Part shown: positions 46,443-56,605 of the stretch, in pieces
Layout: the number at the start of each line of letters is the position of its first letter
Numbering within the stretch: position 1 is the stretch's first letter
From: Ptychodera flava
Taxonomy: Eukaryota; Hemichordata; Enteropneusta; Ptychoderidae
Direction of reading: 5' to 3'
DNA length: 64,000 bases
Assembly: GCF_041260155.1 (NCBI RefSeq)
Contig: NC_091934.1
Coordinates: 44,594,398-44,658,397 of the forward strand
Translations under genes and position numbers: made by a program
Notes under the pieces: model-generated
Database searches by the model: none
What the model saw: the letters and a program-made list of their open reading frames with translations, nothing else
What the model was told of the DNA's origin: nothing

Positions 46443-47191
46443 GTATGGTTTGTTTACCTATGTTCATCTATTTCTGTAATAGTGTGTTACTTCTGGCGTT
46501 AAAGGCGGAGCCTCCCTTTAAGAGGGCGTAAACTACGGCGGCGTTCATCGTGTAAGTGGACACCAAACAGACATCATGCGGGCACACGCTCTAGAAAATG
46601 CCACTTTTTAGTTGTTTCCGACCACAAAAACGCAGACAGAATGTCAAGCGGTCAGCGCGAAGCTGCTGCCGAGCGAACTCTGCGGTAATGTTCGAATTCT
46701 AACGCGACTCGAAGACGACTTTTTAGGAAATTCGGGCGTTGTGGTTGGGAATCAGTGACCTTTGACGATTTGAATCGACCGTCAATCAAACGCTTGTATA
46801 AACTCTGTTTGCAGGATTAGCAAAATGTGACAAAAGGTTGAGATCAGTTTGTGTTATTAATGTTATAGAAATCAAATATCGTACTGGCCAAGTGTTTGAC
46901 TGGGAGGAGAACTCCACTAATGCGAGAACCTGGGATTGAAAATTGCGGCTTAAAATAGGTTTTGAGTGACAAATCTACATATATGAACTAATGCAAACTC
47001 GTCATGATCGAGCAACTCTTATGTACATTTTTCTTCTGAGATTGTCAAAATTCCTATACGTACGATTAAAGTTACATTAATAGTGTCAAGAGTATCGTAA
47101 GTAGCCATTCTGTGGTACATTACAGATTGCTGATTGTAATATCAACATAATAAAGAATTTGTAGAACTGTTTAAAGATCTTTCTTTTGTAG

Positions 47192-47368
47192 GTGTTCATG
47201 GTATCGGATTATCCATGAAAGAGGATGAACTTCAAATCGGACATGGTTATCGATTACATCTTATCGCTAAGTTCCGGGATTCGCCCACATTTGAAAATGT
47301 TAGACCTTATGAGTTCACAGTAAACATTCCACCCCATAGTGGTCGTTGCAAAATTGAGCCACAGTCAG
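47192..47368 (+). CDS. Exon: REJ domain, part 2
   Basis: 177 nt, phase 1 both sides (acceptor CTTTTGTAG, donor GGTGAGC). Encodes LSMKEDELQIGHGYRLHLIA and then NIPPHSGRCKIEPQSG, the highly characteristic N-x-P-P-x-x-G-x-C-x-x-x-P-x-x-G signature of REJ/polycystin-1 proteins. Continues seamlessly from part 1. Confidence 0.9.
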
Positions 47369-47624
47369 GTGAGCTAATCAATCACTTTGATTGACGAATC
47401 CATTTTCAGTACAATTCACCAGTATTAAGTTGTTTGATAAGTAGAATCAGTTGTAATAGGGCCTTACGAATTCAGATAATAGCAAGTGTTGTATTTTCCT
47501 CCATTCTTCTCGACGTTATGAATTGCAAGGTTCATCTACAGATTGTCTTTCCGTGTCAGCCTTTCTGCGATTACGCCATTCATCGTCCTAACATTGGCAA
47601 TCATTTGTCCACTTCAACATACAG

Positions 47625-47884
47625 GACATGCTTTGGAAACCACTTTTGTGGTTAGTTGCGAAGGATGGATAGATGACGAAGACGACCAGGCTCTCATGTA
47701 CAGAATAGAAATTGGCGACAAAAACTCAAACAATGACGCAGAAGTTGTGTACTTTAGCAATGAAAGCATATCTCCGCCCTTGCGTCTCCGGGCCGGTCAT
47801 ACAACCAACGATAACATATTGGAAGTCACGGTTTCTGTTGTTGATGTCGAAAATGCCTTTGCTGTTGTGAACTTTGACATAAAG
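47625..47884 (+). CDS. Exon: REJ domain, part 3
   Basis: Begins in phase 1 after AACATACAG and ends in phase 0 before GTTAGA. Encodes HALETTFVVSCEGWIDDEDD, the F-x-V-x-C-x-x-W-x-D-E-D block that follows the PPxxGxC motif in REJ domains, then LMYRIEIGD, PLRLRAGH and LEVTVSVVDVENAFA. Confidence 0.9.
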
Positions 47885-48006
47885 GTTAGAATGTAGTTCC
47901 GTAGAAGTTAATTAACATATCGGTTTCATTTCCCCTAAATGGCCGTGAAAAATGCAAGTTTAATCATTAGGTCGACGCATTCAGGGTAATATCACTACAT
48001 TTACAG

Positions 48007-48159
48007 GTAACTAGTGCAGAAATTGATGCAGTTCTTGATAGTACAAGTAATATGACGGACACTCTCACTACGCTCTTGAAGGAAGGTGATTTCTCTTCAG
48101 CAACAGGCTACCTTAATGCACTTGCGTCAAGTCTGAATGCACAACTGGAAAAGACTGAG
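48007..48159 (+). CDS. Exon: post-REJ helical segment
   Basis: 153 nt, phase 0 both sides (acceptor TTTACAG, donor GAGGTAACT). Encodes VTSAEIDAVLDSTSNMTDTL and LKEGDFSSATGYLNALASSL, the helical region between REJ and GAIN seen in polycystin-1-like proteins. One potential N-glycosylation site (NMT). Confidence 0.82.
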
Positions 48160-48390
48160 GTAACTATGAAATGAAAAATACTGTCAATACTTTACTTAGA
48201 TTGAAGGGTTCAATCATCACCATATATAGCAGGATTATGGCATTTATTTCCACATTTGTGTGAACTTTAAGGCACGTTGCTGTAATAATAGTGACAAGGA
48301 CCTTAGACTACATACATTGAATCCGAGGACTCTATTTGCATATCAAGGACTTTGTAAGTTTAATATGTGGATATTTCACATTTTGCGCAG

Positions 48391-48438
48391 AACAAAACGA
48401 ACGCTGAGTTAGTAGAACGAACAGAGAAAATTCAACAG
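48391..48438 (+). CDS. Micro-exon, 16 codons
   Basis: 48 nt, phase 0 both sides (acceptor TTTTGCGCAG, donor CAGGTAGGA). Encodes NKTNAELVERTEKIQQ, an amphipathic helix fitting between its neighbours. Has an N-glycosylation sequon NKT. Confidence 0.72.
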
Positions 48439-49216
48439 GTAGGAGAAATGTTGTTTATTAAGTAGACGCCAATTTAGAATTGGCGATATATGGGGTAATA
48501 AGCATCAAAAACGAAGGTTTAAATCTTTTGCTGAAACGATGCCAAGGAAACGCAAAATAAGTATTCTTCAAAAATAAGGATAATACCTATTAGGATTGGC
48601 GAAGCAAATTATTCCTATATATTTAGATGTTTAGAATTTAAAATGACAGTCATATTTGTAATTTCTATGAGAAAACATGGTTTCATTAGTAAGAAGATAG
48701 TGAAATATTCATTATCTTTAAACAAGTGTCAACATTAGTCTAATAGATGTAGACAAGGATAATATCCGCCTCTTATCCTTATTCTTTCTAAATTACGTAA
48801 CATTTCTGCTTTTCGGTAGGCTATCTTTTATGTTTGATCGTACCATAAAGACAAAGCTCAACATATTTGAATGAGGTTTCAGTGCATTCCACTCTTACGA
48901 TTGCAATGGATTATTGTCGATGTGTTTACTTTCGTTAAATGCGTATATATGACCGAACGGCGAAATTTCAGTAGTTCAAAACTAATTCGGGACCAAAATT
49001 AAATTTTCGTTGGGTCAAGATAGAACCATAGACCCTCGAGAAAAACCCTATGATAAAACAAAATCTCAGTCTGGTTTGAGTGGATCTAGTTGATTTAGGA
49101 TGGTTTTGAGCTGAGGTGACTGTGGACATCACAGGATCTCATCCTGTTTTGCCCTTTGATTCACCATACGCCTTATTAATCCACAGCTCATTCTATATGC
49201 TCTATCGTGTCCGTAG

Positions 49217-49363
49217 GCTCGGGAAAGCATGATTGACGCCCTCTATCTACTGAACGCCACATCACAAATCCTCCTGAACTCAGAATATTTGCAGCAGATG
49301 GCGCAAACTCTTCGGTCTATAACAGCTTTCAATCATCCAGACGAACTTACATCTTACACTCAA
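49217..49363 (+). CDS. Exon: helical segment of GAIN-A-like region
   Basis: 147 nt, phase 0 both sides (acceptor GTCCGTAG, donor CAAGTACGT). Encodes ARESMIDALYLLNATSQILL and QQMAQTLRSITAFNHPDELT, consistent with the helical subdomain of a GAIN domain. Confidence 0.8.
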
Positions 49364-49467
49364 GTACGTGAAATGTATATACTACAGGTATTTCAACCCA
49401 TTGCATATCATTACAAGATTTGCATATGCACCGGCTTCGATATGCAAGATACATCATCAGTCGAAAT

Positions 49468-49995
49468 ATCCTCAAGGTGGAGCTCCATGTTGCCAACATA
49501 TATCTATTTGGGGTAAAAACCTCAATTTTGATATTAATGATAAAAATTAATCTAAGGCAAAAACTTGACACTATTTTCTTAAATGCAATATTATATTTTG
49601 AAGAAAATGACTAAATGGCATGGGTTGATAGACTACTACTCAAAAAGTGTGATTAAAATCATTATAAGCAAATTAAAAAATGTCTCTTATTCAAAAGTTA
49701 AGAATTTTATTACCAAACAAAATGGTCGTTTTGTTATATAGCAATTGAGTGTGAAAATTTCAGAAATTTTGACCCGACAAGAATGGAATTAAATTCTTTG
49801 GAAATCTTGTAAATGGGAGAAAAGAGAAGCCAGAAAATGGGGTGATTTGCATATATTTGCTTGACAAGCTAAAAGGTGAACCCAACCAATATTTTAATAT
49901 TTGGTTGACAAATTAATTAAAGGTTAATAAATGTTTGCAAAAAAGTGATTTTTAAGCAAAATACACTGTGTTTGGTGCAGCGCCCCTTAAATCTT
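49468..49995. repeat. Second copy of the intronic dispersed element of 39.9-40.7 kb
   Basis: Shares AAGGTGGAGCT(G/C)CATGTTGC, GGGGTAAAAACCTCAATTTT, GTGAAAATTTCAGAAA(A)TTTGACCC, AAATTCTTTG and CCCAACCAATATTTTAAT with 39985-40560, in the same order. It lacks the outer arms seen in the first copy, so it is a truncated or differently bounded copy. Confidence 0.85.
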
Positions 49996-50339
49996 TATCA
50001 CGGCTTCGAAAACTAGTGATTCAGTCTATGAAAGTTAAATAGTATGTAATGTCATGTATGAATCTGAAGACACACTGCACGCTTTCCTTCTTTAACTCGA
50101 AGAACTCGTTCAATTACGCTTAAAAATATTACGTAAATACGCTCTATTGTATTATCACCATTCTGTGTATTTATAACAACAGAAACTGATATTACTATTG
50201 TTAATCTTTCATTAAAATGCTTACAGTGCAAAAGAAGGATGGGTATATACTTAACACTTAAGTCTATTTTGCCATATTGTCACACAAACGTACGGGAACC
50301 GAGATTTTAATGATGACGATGAATTTTTTTGTTTCGTAG

Positions 50340-50432
50340 GAAACATCATCGATATTTCTATTGTACCTTGCTAACTTGGTGAAAGCAATGACGAATAATA
50401 TAGAATCGGAGAAAATGGGATCCATTGTTAAT
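50340..50432 (+). CDS. Exon: GAIN-A-like helix
   Basis: 93 nt, phase 0 both sides (acceptor GTTTCGTAG, donor AATGTATGA). Encodes ETSSIFLLYLANLVKAMTNN and IESEKMGSIVN. Good fit in phase with the preceding exon. Confidence 0.75.
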
Positions 50433-50577
50433 GTATGAAGATAACATTTTTCGCTAGTTATGTTGTTATCACTATTATTATCATTGTTATCAAATATGAT
50501 TGATCATGATTAACCATTATTTTTAAATAGTTAAATATTGTTATATCATTAATAACGATGACAGTAATGAATATGTT

Positions 50578-50640
50578 ATTGTTGTTGTTGTTGTTGTTTT
50601 CGTCGTCGTTGTTGTTGTTGTTGTTATCTTTGTTGTCGTG
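50578..50640. repeat. Imperfect (TTG)n repeat
   Basis: Trinucleotide-rich intronic stretch, interrupted by TCGTCGT. Confidence 0.85.
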
Positions 50641-50968
50641 TTTGTTGTTAAACAGAACAATGTGATCATCGTAATGACTGATTATGATCTTTATTTGACA
50701 TAGCAAATTAAATGACAAAAATTGAAACGACACAAAATTTGTTAGTGCAACTTACACAAGACAGTATAACAGAAAATTTTGAAAATTAAGGCCATTGTTT
50801 TTCTTAGTACATAATAATAGCGAAAATTAGGGCCACACAGAAGTGTTGACATTTAAATTGTGTCACCTAAAGATAAACATGTCATTTTGTAGTTTTTCTT
50901 GTATACAAAGTTGGTGTTAATGTTTTGATTCAACAGAAATGGTTTGGACATTGTCGTATGTAATTCAG

Positions 50969-51008
50969 GCTGGACACAAAAGTGATGCTTCAGTGGATAA
51001 GGCCCATG
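50969..51008 (+). CDS. Tentative 40-nt exon
   Basis: GCTGGACACAAAAGT... lies after ATTCAG and before a weak GTATTA donor. It gives AGHKSDASVDKAH and turns phase 0 into phase 1, exactly what is needed to join the exon before it to the one after. The longer alternative, 50937-51022 (acceptor CAACAG, donor GTAAGT), has better splice sites and an open frame MVWTLSYVIQAGHKSDASVD, but its phases do not match either neighbour. Confidence 0.35.
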
Positions 51009-51346
51009 GTATTAAACAGGCAGTAAGTTTTCCCAGATGTCAACACTTTCGGGTGTGTTGACAATTGTAATTTTGTAACTTTTAATGTAAATTCATTAGT
51101 CACACGTAGGAGTGAAAAACATACAGAGGATACATTAATATAGGGAAGGTTTTGCGGTATAGTCTTCATAGCTAAAACAACTCATTCTTCATTTTATTCT
51201 TACATCACTCATGAACTGGTGGAACGAATGCAGTTACACTGGCAACCATTCACAACTGATGACATGCACTTTGAGTGACAGACAAACAGATAGACAGGCA
51301 GACTGAATGAATGAATGACTCATTGACTACTGATAGAATGACAGTC

Positions 51347-51348
<2 letters not shown>

Positions 51349-51409
<61 letters not shown>
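51349..51409. repeat. (TAGA)n microsatellite
   Basis: About 15 perfect tetranucleotide units in an intron. Confidence 0.97.
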
Positions 51410-51752
51410 GGTGATAGAAGAATTTATTGCAAGATATAGACAGGTGACGAGATGATGTCATATAGATGGATAGTTACGAAATTTGTATATTCACGCATGA
51501 TGTTCTTACATACTGATCCTTCTCCCTTCCCATCCATCAATCCATCCATCCATCCGTTCATGGGGATGAGAAAAGCTTCCTGTCGATCATTGCCATGCTA
51601 GAGGTAACCACAGTTCTTGTTGTAGGAATTTCCCCATGGTAAGCGAGTTGTGAATAAGGTTGTGAATTGCACGATACCACAGCAACGAACCTTTCGTTGC
51701 ACAAGTTTTCATAATCTGTAACTTTTGACCAATATGTTATATAACTCAATAG

Positions 51753-51991
51753 GTGCAAGCATCTATACGTCGGCACTTGATGCTATCGACCTTTGCTCAG
51801 ATGTGGTCTTGTCAAAATTAGGACCTGGTGAACCAGACGTTACATTTCTAAGTCCAAAAGTACAAATCCAACTTGGCAAAAGCGAAGCAAGGGAAATGTA
51901 CAACAAGACATTTGAATCTACAGCGGGATCTTTCAACCTACCAAGAAAACCAAATATTTCTGAGTATCGATACAACATCATGGGATCAAAG
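51753..51991 (+). CDS. Exon: GAIN domain, part 1
   Basis: 239 nt, phase 1 to phase 0 (acceptor ACTCAATAG, donor AAGGTACGA). Encodes ASIYTSALDAIDLCSDVVLS, VTFLSPKVQIQLGK, AREMYNKTFESTAG and SFNLPRKP. The switch from helical to beta-rich sequence (F-x-L-P) matches the GAIN A/B boundary in GPS-containing proteins. Sequon NKT present. Confidence 0.82.
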
Positions 51992-52136
51992 GTACGAAAT
52001 TAATCCATAAAATACTCGTGAAGGGGAGATATACGTAAGCAAATAAACCTCAACGTCGCGTTTCCTTGGTTCTTCGACATTGTCCTGGACAATTATTTTT
52101 TCGATGTGTTCTCGATTTTGTCAAGAAATGTTAATA

Positions 52137-52141
<5 letters not shown>

Positions 52142-52208
<67 letters not shown>
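52142..52208. repeat. (CT)n microsatellite
   Basis: About 32 CT units in the intron, 150 bp before the next acceptor. Confidence 0.97.
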
Positions 52209-52363
52209 CCGTGGAAAATTACGGTGCTCTATGCTTGAAGCACAGCGTTGTGTGTATCTGTGTCTGTGTCTGTCTGCCTGTCTGTCTGCATTCTCTGTTT
52301 CTATGCAATGTTGACATATCATTGAAATATTCTGTATTCTCTTATGTTGCTCTCATGTTATAG

Positions 52364-52784
52364 TTTGTCACATTTCTGACCAATCCATACATATGGAATA
52401 CTGCAAGCTTCTTACATGAATTGCCAGTTGTCACTTTGGAGTTTCTGAACGAATCTAACGGGGAACCTCCACTTGAATCACTGGTCTATTCGATAAAATT
52501 GTTGGACGACAGAGAAGAAATTGATGTTCATGATGCATCCGAAACATTCAGTTTGACTGGAAATGCTTCCTTTGGCGCCATATTTAACAACACGATAAGG
52601 GAGAGCGTTGTCAAGGTGACCGTGACGTCAACTGAGCCAGCAGCAGTATTAGATCTTTTTATTCAGTCTAACAGTACACCGAATGAGACAGTCTATGATC
52701 AACATTGGTCTCTGAAGGGATTAAGATCATCAGTGTTCTATGTTCAAAGAGACGGCGGTAACATTTACCTTCTACTTAAACTGG
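52364..52784 (+). CDS. Exon: GAIN domain, part 2
   Basis: 421 nt, phase 0 to phase 1 (acceptor CATGTTATAG, donor GGTGAGT). Begins FVTFLTNPYIWNTASFLHEL and contains VVTLEFLNESNGEPPLESL and VKVTVTSTEPAAVLDLFIQS. In polycystin-1-like proteins this V-x-F-x-x-N-P-x-x-W segment and its beta-sandwich continuation precede the GPS. Three N-glycosylation sequons (NES, NAS, NST). Confidence 0.85.
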
Positions 52785-53052
52785 GTGAGTAGATCGTAGC
52801 TGACGATTTTCTAAATGGAGGTACGAAATTATTTTGATATATTGAAGGTATTAGTCAATGGCAAGTGTATTCATGAGCATCTTTTGATTATGTAAATCAA
52901 CTAATGATGATATACGAAAAGATCAAAGTATCTGTTTGTTAACCTATGTTAATGGAGGACTTGATTACTAATCTTTCGGTCTTTTTCAAAGCATTATGTG
53001 TTGATTGCCCTTTCACAACATTCTTGTCAAATGTTTCTATTTCACATGCTAG

Positions 53053-53159
53053 GTGATGCCAGCAAACACTCTGAGGTTCGCGGGTCAGTCGACGTAAAGG
53101 TGTCGTTCTGTCGATACTGGAGCAAAATGAATGAAAGGTGGCAAGCAGATGGATGCTGG
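53053..53159 (+). CDS. Exon: GAIN end and first half of GPS
   Basis: 107 nt, phase 1 to phase 0 (acceptor CACATGCTAG, donor TGGGTAAAG). Encodes VRGSVDVKVSFCRYW, then ERWQADGCW, the first two cysteines and tryptophans of a GPS motif (C-x-x-W...W-x-x-x-G-C). Confidence 0.85.
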
Positions 53160-53390
53160 GTAAAGTAAACCTTCATAAGAAATTTCGATATCTAATCACT
53201 CAGTTGGAAAATATGTAATTTATTTATAATTATATCATACAAGTATATTGATGGCGCAAATACAACGATCTGATTGGTCGAGACGCGTAAAGAACCTTAA
53301 TATATTGGCAATATACCACTGCTGGCAGATGCGCAAAAATCCGTTTTTATGTTCCGCGCCAGAATTTTAATATACTGTTATGATATAATA

Positions 53391-53530
53391 GCAATAAATC
53401 ACACCCAACAACGGTATACCACTCGATTTTGACCAGTTCACTTAATATATGCACTCGCTATCGCTCTTGCATATATGTCGTGAACTGGTCAAAATCTAGT
53501 GGTATACCGTCGCCGGGTGTGCTTTGTTGC
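53391..53530. repeat. 140-bp hairpin element inside the GPS intron
   Basis: The left arm (from GCAATAAATCACACCCAACA) pairs with the right arm ending GGGTGTGCTTTGTTGC. Arms are about 68 bp with roughly 85% match, around ACGGTATACCACT and ATTTTGACCAGTTCAC, and almost no loop. MITE-like. Confidence 0.93.
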
Positions 53531-53925
53531 TTAATCATCTTGGCTATACGTGTCTTATATCAATTTTATAATCAGCAAATCGGTATTAAGCTTATGTCAT
53601 GCGATATTGCCTTATTACGTAAATGTTTTCAACGTATCAAAATTTGATGTCAGGAATAACCTTGTTTTTGTTCAATCGCTAACTACTATGGTACTCTCCT
53701 TTTAGGGTCTGATCGTGACGGACGTCTGACTTCATAATAAAACCAGCATACTCTTAAAGTACTTTCTTTCCGAACCTATATTCTCCATGTTTGCTATCAT
53801 ATTCAATTAGACGTTCAGAGAACACACTTTCTTTTTTAAAACTTTTCATTACTTTTCTTGATCCTATATTCGTTGTGTCTGCAATCATTTCTGATTCTTT
53901 TTTTCTTACTTGTTTGTCTTATCAG

Positions 53926-53979
53926 ATTGTACAGAGCAACACAACTTCAGTGACGTGTCAATGTGATTTTGTAAAGTAA
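53926..53979 (+). CDS. Exon: second half of GPS, stop or donor
   Basis: Phase 0 acceptor (TTGTCTTATCAG). Encodes IVQSNTTSVTCQCDF, completing the four-cysteine GPS pattern (C-x-C at the end). Reading on gives VK and a TAA at 53977. Alternatively GTAAAG at 53971 is a donor that would remove the stop and leave the frame in phase 0. The cleavage tripeptide of GPS motifs (H-L-T/S) is not present: phenylalanine stands in the histidine position unless the next exon changes it. Self-cleavage is therefore doubtful. Confidence 0.72.
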   Translation: MVQSNTTSVTCQCDFVK

Positions 53980-54035
53980 TGCCCTCTTGGTGTTGATGTC
54001 ATCATGTCCGTAAAATGAATGGTACCAGCCTAACT

Positions 54036-54725
54036 CTGACAAAATGATCAAGATTCAGTTCACGATGGATTGTGTTTACGTTTGAACTATCAACAGTTGC
54101 ACTGTATTATTACATGTTTTGTCTTATCACACCGATTGCAACAACTGACTAAATTGTCAAGAATCAGTTCATGCTGGACTGTCAAGAGTTGTACTGTAGT
54201 TTTCTCAGTTTTGTCTTTTCACATGGATTGCAACCACTGACTTAATGGTCAAGATTCAGTTCATGATGGATTGTGTTTACGTTTGAACTATCAACAGTTG
54301 CACTGTATTATTCCATGTTTTGTCTTATCACACCGATTGCAACCACTGACTTAATGGTCAAGATTCAGTTCATGATGGATTGTGTTTAAATTTGAACTGT
54401 CAACATTTACACTGTATTATTCCACGTTTTATCTTAGCAAACCGATTGCAACCACTGACTAAATGATCAAGAATCAGTTCTTGATGGATTGTGTTTACGT
54501 TTGAACTGTCAACATTTACACTGTATTATTCCAAGTTTTGTCTTAGCACACCGATTGCAACCACTGACTAAATGGTCAAGAATCAGTTTACGATGTATAG
54601 TGTATTTGTGTAAACTGTCAAGAGTTAAACTGTACTTTTCCCAGTTTTGTCTTTTCACATTGATTGTAACCACTGACTAAATGGTCAAGAATCAGTTCAT
54701 AATTGAGTGTGTTTCTATTTAATGT
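54036..54725. repeat. Minisatellite, about 110-bp unit, six to seven copies
   Basis: Units share GGTCAAGAATCAGTTCATGA, TGTGTTTACGTTTGAACT, TCAACA, CACTGTATTATTCCA and TTTTGTCTTA, then ACCGATTGCAACCACTGACT. One unit (about 54159) is about 20 bp shorter. Starts 60 bp after the GPS exon. Confidence 0.93.
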
Positions 54726-55670
54726 ATCGAGAATTGCACTATTTACGGTCAATCGACCAAAAGGTTTCTATTTTATGCTGTATTTCCCAGTTTTTGTCGC
54801 AGAATATTAGCACACTTATTTGCAAGTACGTAAAATACTAGTCCGAATCGGTTGGAATATGTTTGGAATGTACAGGAGAGTGTACATAATGTACCATTTA
54901 TTTACTCAATACCAACAAAGATAAGACGTAGTTAACGCCGAGGATGAATATATTAATTTATGTGTATTAATGTAGATATGTTCAATACATTTTACTACAA
55001 TATCTAGTTTGAAGCCTGTTCATTTTTTCAACCATTTTTAAAGACTCAGTGTTCTTCGTTCCTGCAAGGCTAGTCTTCTCAATTTTTAGCTCTCGGAATT
55101 GATTGAGCTTAGATAAGATAAAGCTTTAAAAGTGTTTGTTGACTTGTTACACGAGATGATACACTATATTCTTAGTAAAGTCCATACAAAACCATGTTTG
55201 ATATTTTTCTGCACTTGTTTTCTTCACCCACACCTGACTAGAACTAATTTCTGAAAACTGCGTTTATCAGACTTATAGAGGTTAAAAGACAATTATAGAT
55301 GCAAATAATTTAAGTGTATTACCAAATGCCATTGATTCACCATTATAAAGATGACATTCGTTTCTGCTTGTTCAGTACAAGACACAATGGCAATGGCAAT
55401 GGCAGCCCGTCCATTTCCTGCCGAATATTTCACCACTTTTTGACCTTTTTGTGATGATCTTTGTGTCTCAAAGTACGAGACTACACACAGGGTGGTACAT
55501 AGTTTGCTTATTTCCTTGACTTGCGATAAGGAATGCAAAAACAGTCATCACATTGTTATTTTCTTGGCATTTTTACAAAGACTCTATTTCGTAAAAGGGT
55601 ATATCGAAAAAGGGTAGTCTTGGAACTATCGTCTATCTCAAGAAAAGGGGCAAGATTTCTTTATTTCATT
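54726..55670. other. Gene-free stretch
   Basis: AT-rich, no exon or repeat recognised. Confidence 0.4.
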
Positions 55671-55810
55671 AATGTTTTACAAACGAACATTTTAGAAATA
55701 TATATCATAGCACATTTTCATAGCTTTATCAGCAACTCTTAATGTTTTACAAACGAACATTTTAGAAATATATATCATAGCACAATTTCATAGCTTTATC
55801 AGCGACTCAA
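55671..55810. repeat. 70-bp tandem duplication
   Basis: AATGTTTTACAAACGAACAT starts at 55671 and again at 55741. The copies are almost identical (differences near CACATTTT/CACAATTT and CAGCAACTC/CAGCGACTC), so this is a recent event. Confidence 0.97.
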
Positions 55811-56433
55811 TGGTTTCCTCATACAACCTGATAGTAAGTTTGAGAGGAGTGGATCATTAATTTTCGTTGAAAACAAATGACAATGCTTTAGTCTAATCAT
55901 GATTGACGGTTAAAGTTCATTGAGAATAAGCAGTATTTCCCTACATTGTAAACATAAAATGAATCGGAAAATGGCATTTTTATCATGTTTTTACTATATT
56001 TGCCGCTGCTCAAAACAATAAAATTCGAAAATGAAGTATAGTGACTGTAAATGTTCTGTTTTGAATGAGGCTGTTAGAAAGGTTCAAGAGAACAAACTGA
56101 CTTCTTTAAATCTAAATTAAATGAACGAGTTGAACCAGTACTTCCGTTGCCATTCACCCACTTGCGGAGCGAGATGTCCCGGAATAAGTTAAATTGATGA
56201 TTCCAAGATTATGATGCTGCCAGTGTACAAGAAGCTTTTATCCATGCAGACGACAACTACGAACTCTATTGACGTCGTGCATATTTATCGTATACGGCTA
56301 ATTCCATGAAAATATTAAAATTGAATGTTGGAATAAATTTATGGGCGTCAGAATAGAATAAGAATCTTTGTAAATATACGTGAGACAAGTTGTTTTAAAC
56401 TTTTCTTTGGGCCATTTAGCCTTGCAATTGGTT
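55811..56433. other. Gene-free stretch
   Basis: Nothing recognised. Confidence 0.4.
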
Positions 56434-56605
56434 TGGATATAGACGTGATCTTTTGGCCGGAAAATCTTAATCTTTTCCATTCAAATGTTAGGGTTTACAA
56501 AATGCTATACCATGACATTGGATATAGACGTGATCTTTTTGCCAGAAAATCTTAATCTTTTCCATTCAAATTGTTAGGGTTTACAAAATGCTATACCATG
56601 ACACT
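56434..56605. repeat. 85-bp tandem duplication
   Basis: GGATATAGACGTGATCTTTT occurs at 56434 and 56519. Both copies end in GCTATACCATGACA. Very few differences. Confidence 0.97.

Larger units (their letters stand above)
35435..53979 (+). other. REJ/GPS ectodomain gene (polycystin-1-like), multi-exon
   Basis: Seventeen candidate exons give the module order PAN, PAN, WSC-like, WSC-like, pentraxin, REJ, helical stalk plus GAIN, GPS. REJ plus GPS is the hallmark of the polycystin-1/sperm-receptor (REJ) family, where the ectodomain is followed by membrane helices and a PLAT domain. Here neither is seen before the next gene. Most extracellular module exons are bounded by phase 1 introns, the class expected from exon shuffling. 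The protein would be extracellular, with adhesion or ligand-binding modules. The 5' end and signal peptide were not found. Two junctions do not keep frame as read (35644/37657 and 43719/46270). Confidence 0.75.

Noticed and set aside
50937..51022. Longer version of the small GAIN exon
   Set aside because: Its splice sites look good, but it would start in phase 1 and end in phase 0, the opposite of what the neighbours require.
52131..52363. Frames over the (CT)n array (Leu-Ser or Glu-Arg runs)
   Set aside because: Microsatellite artefact.
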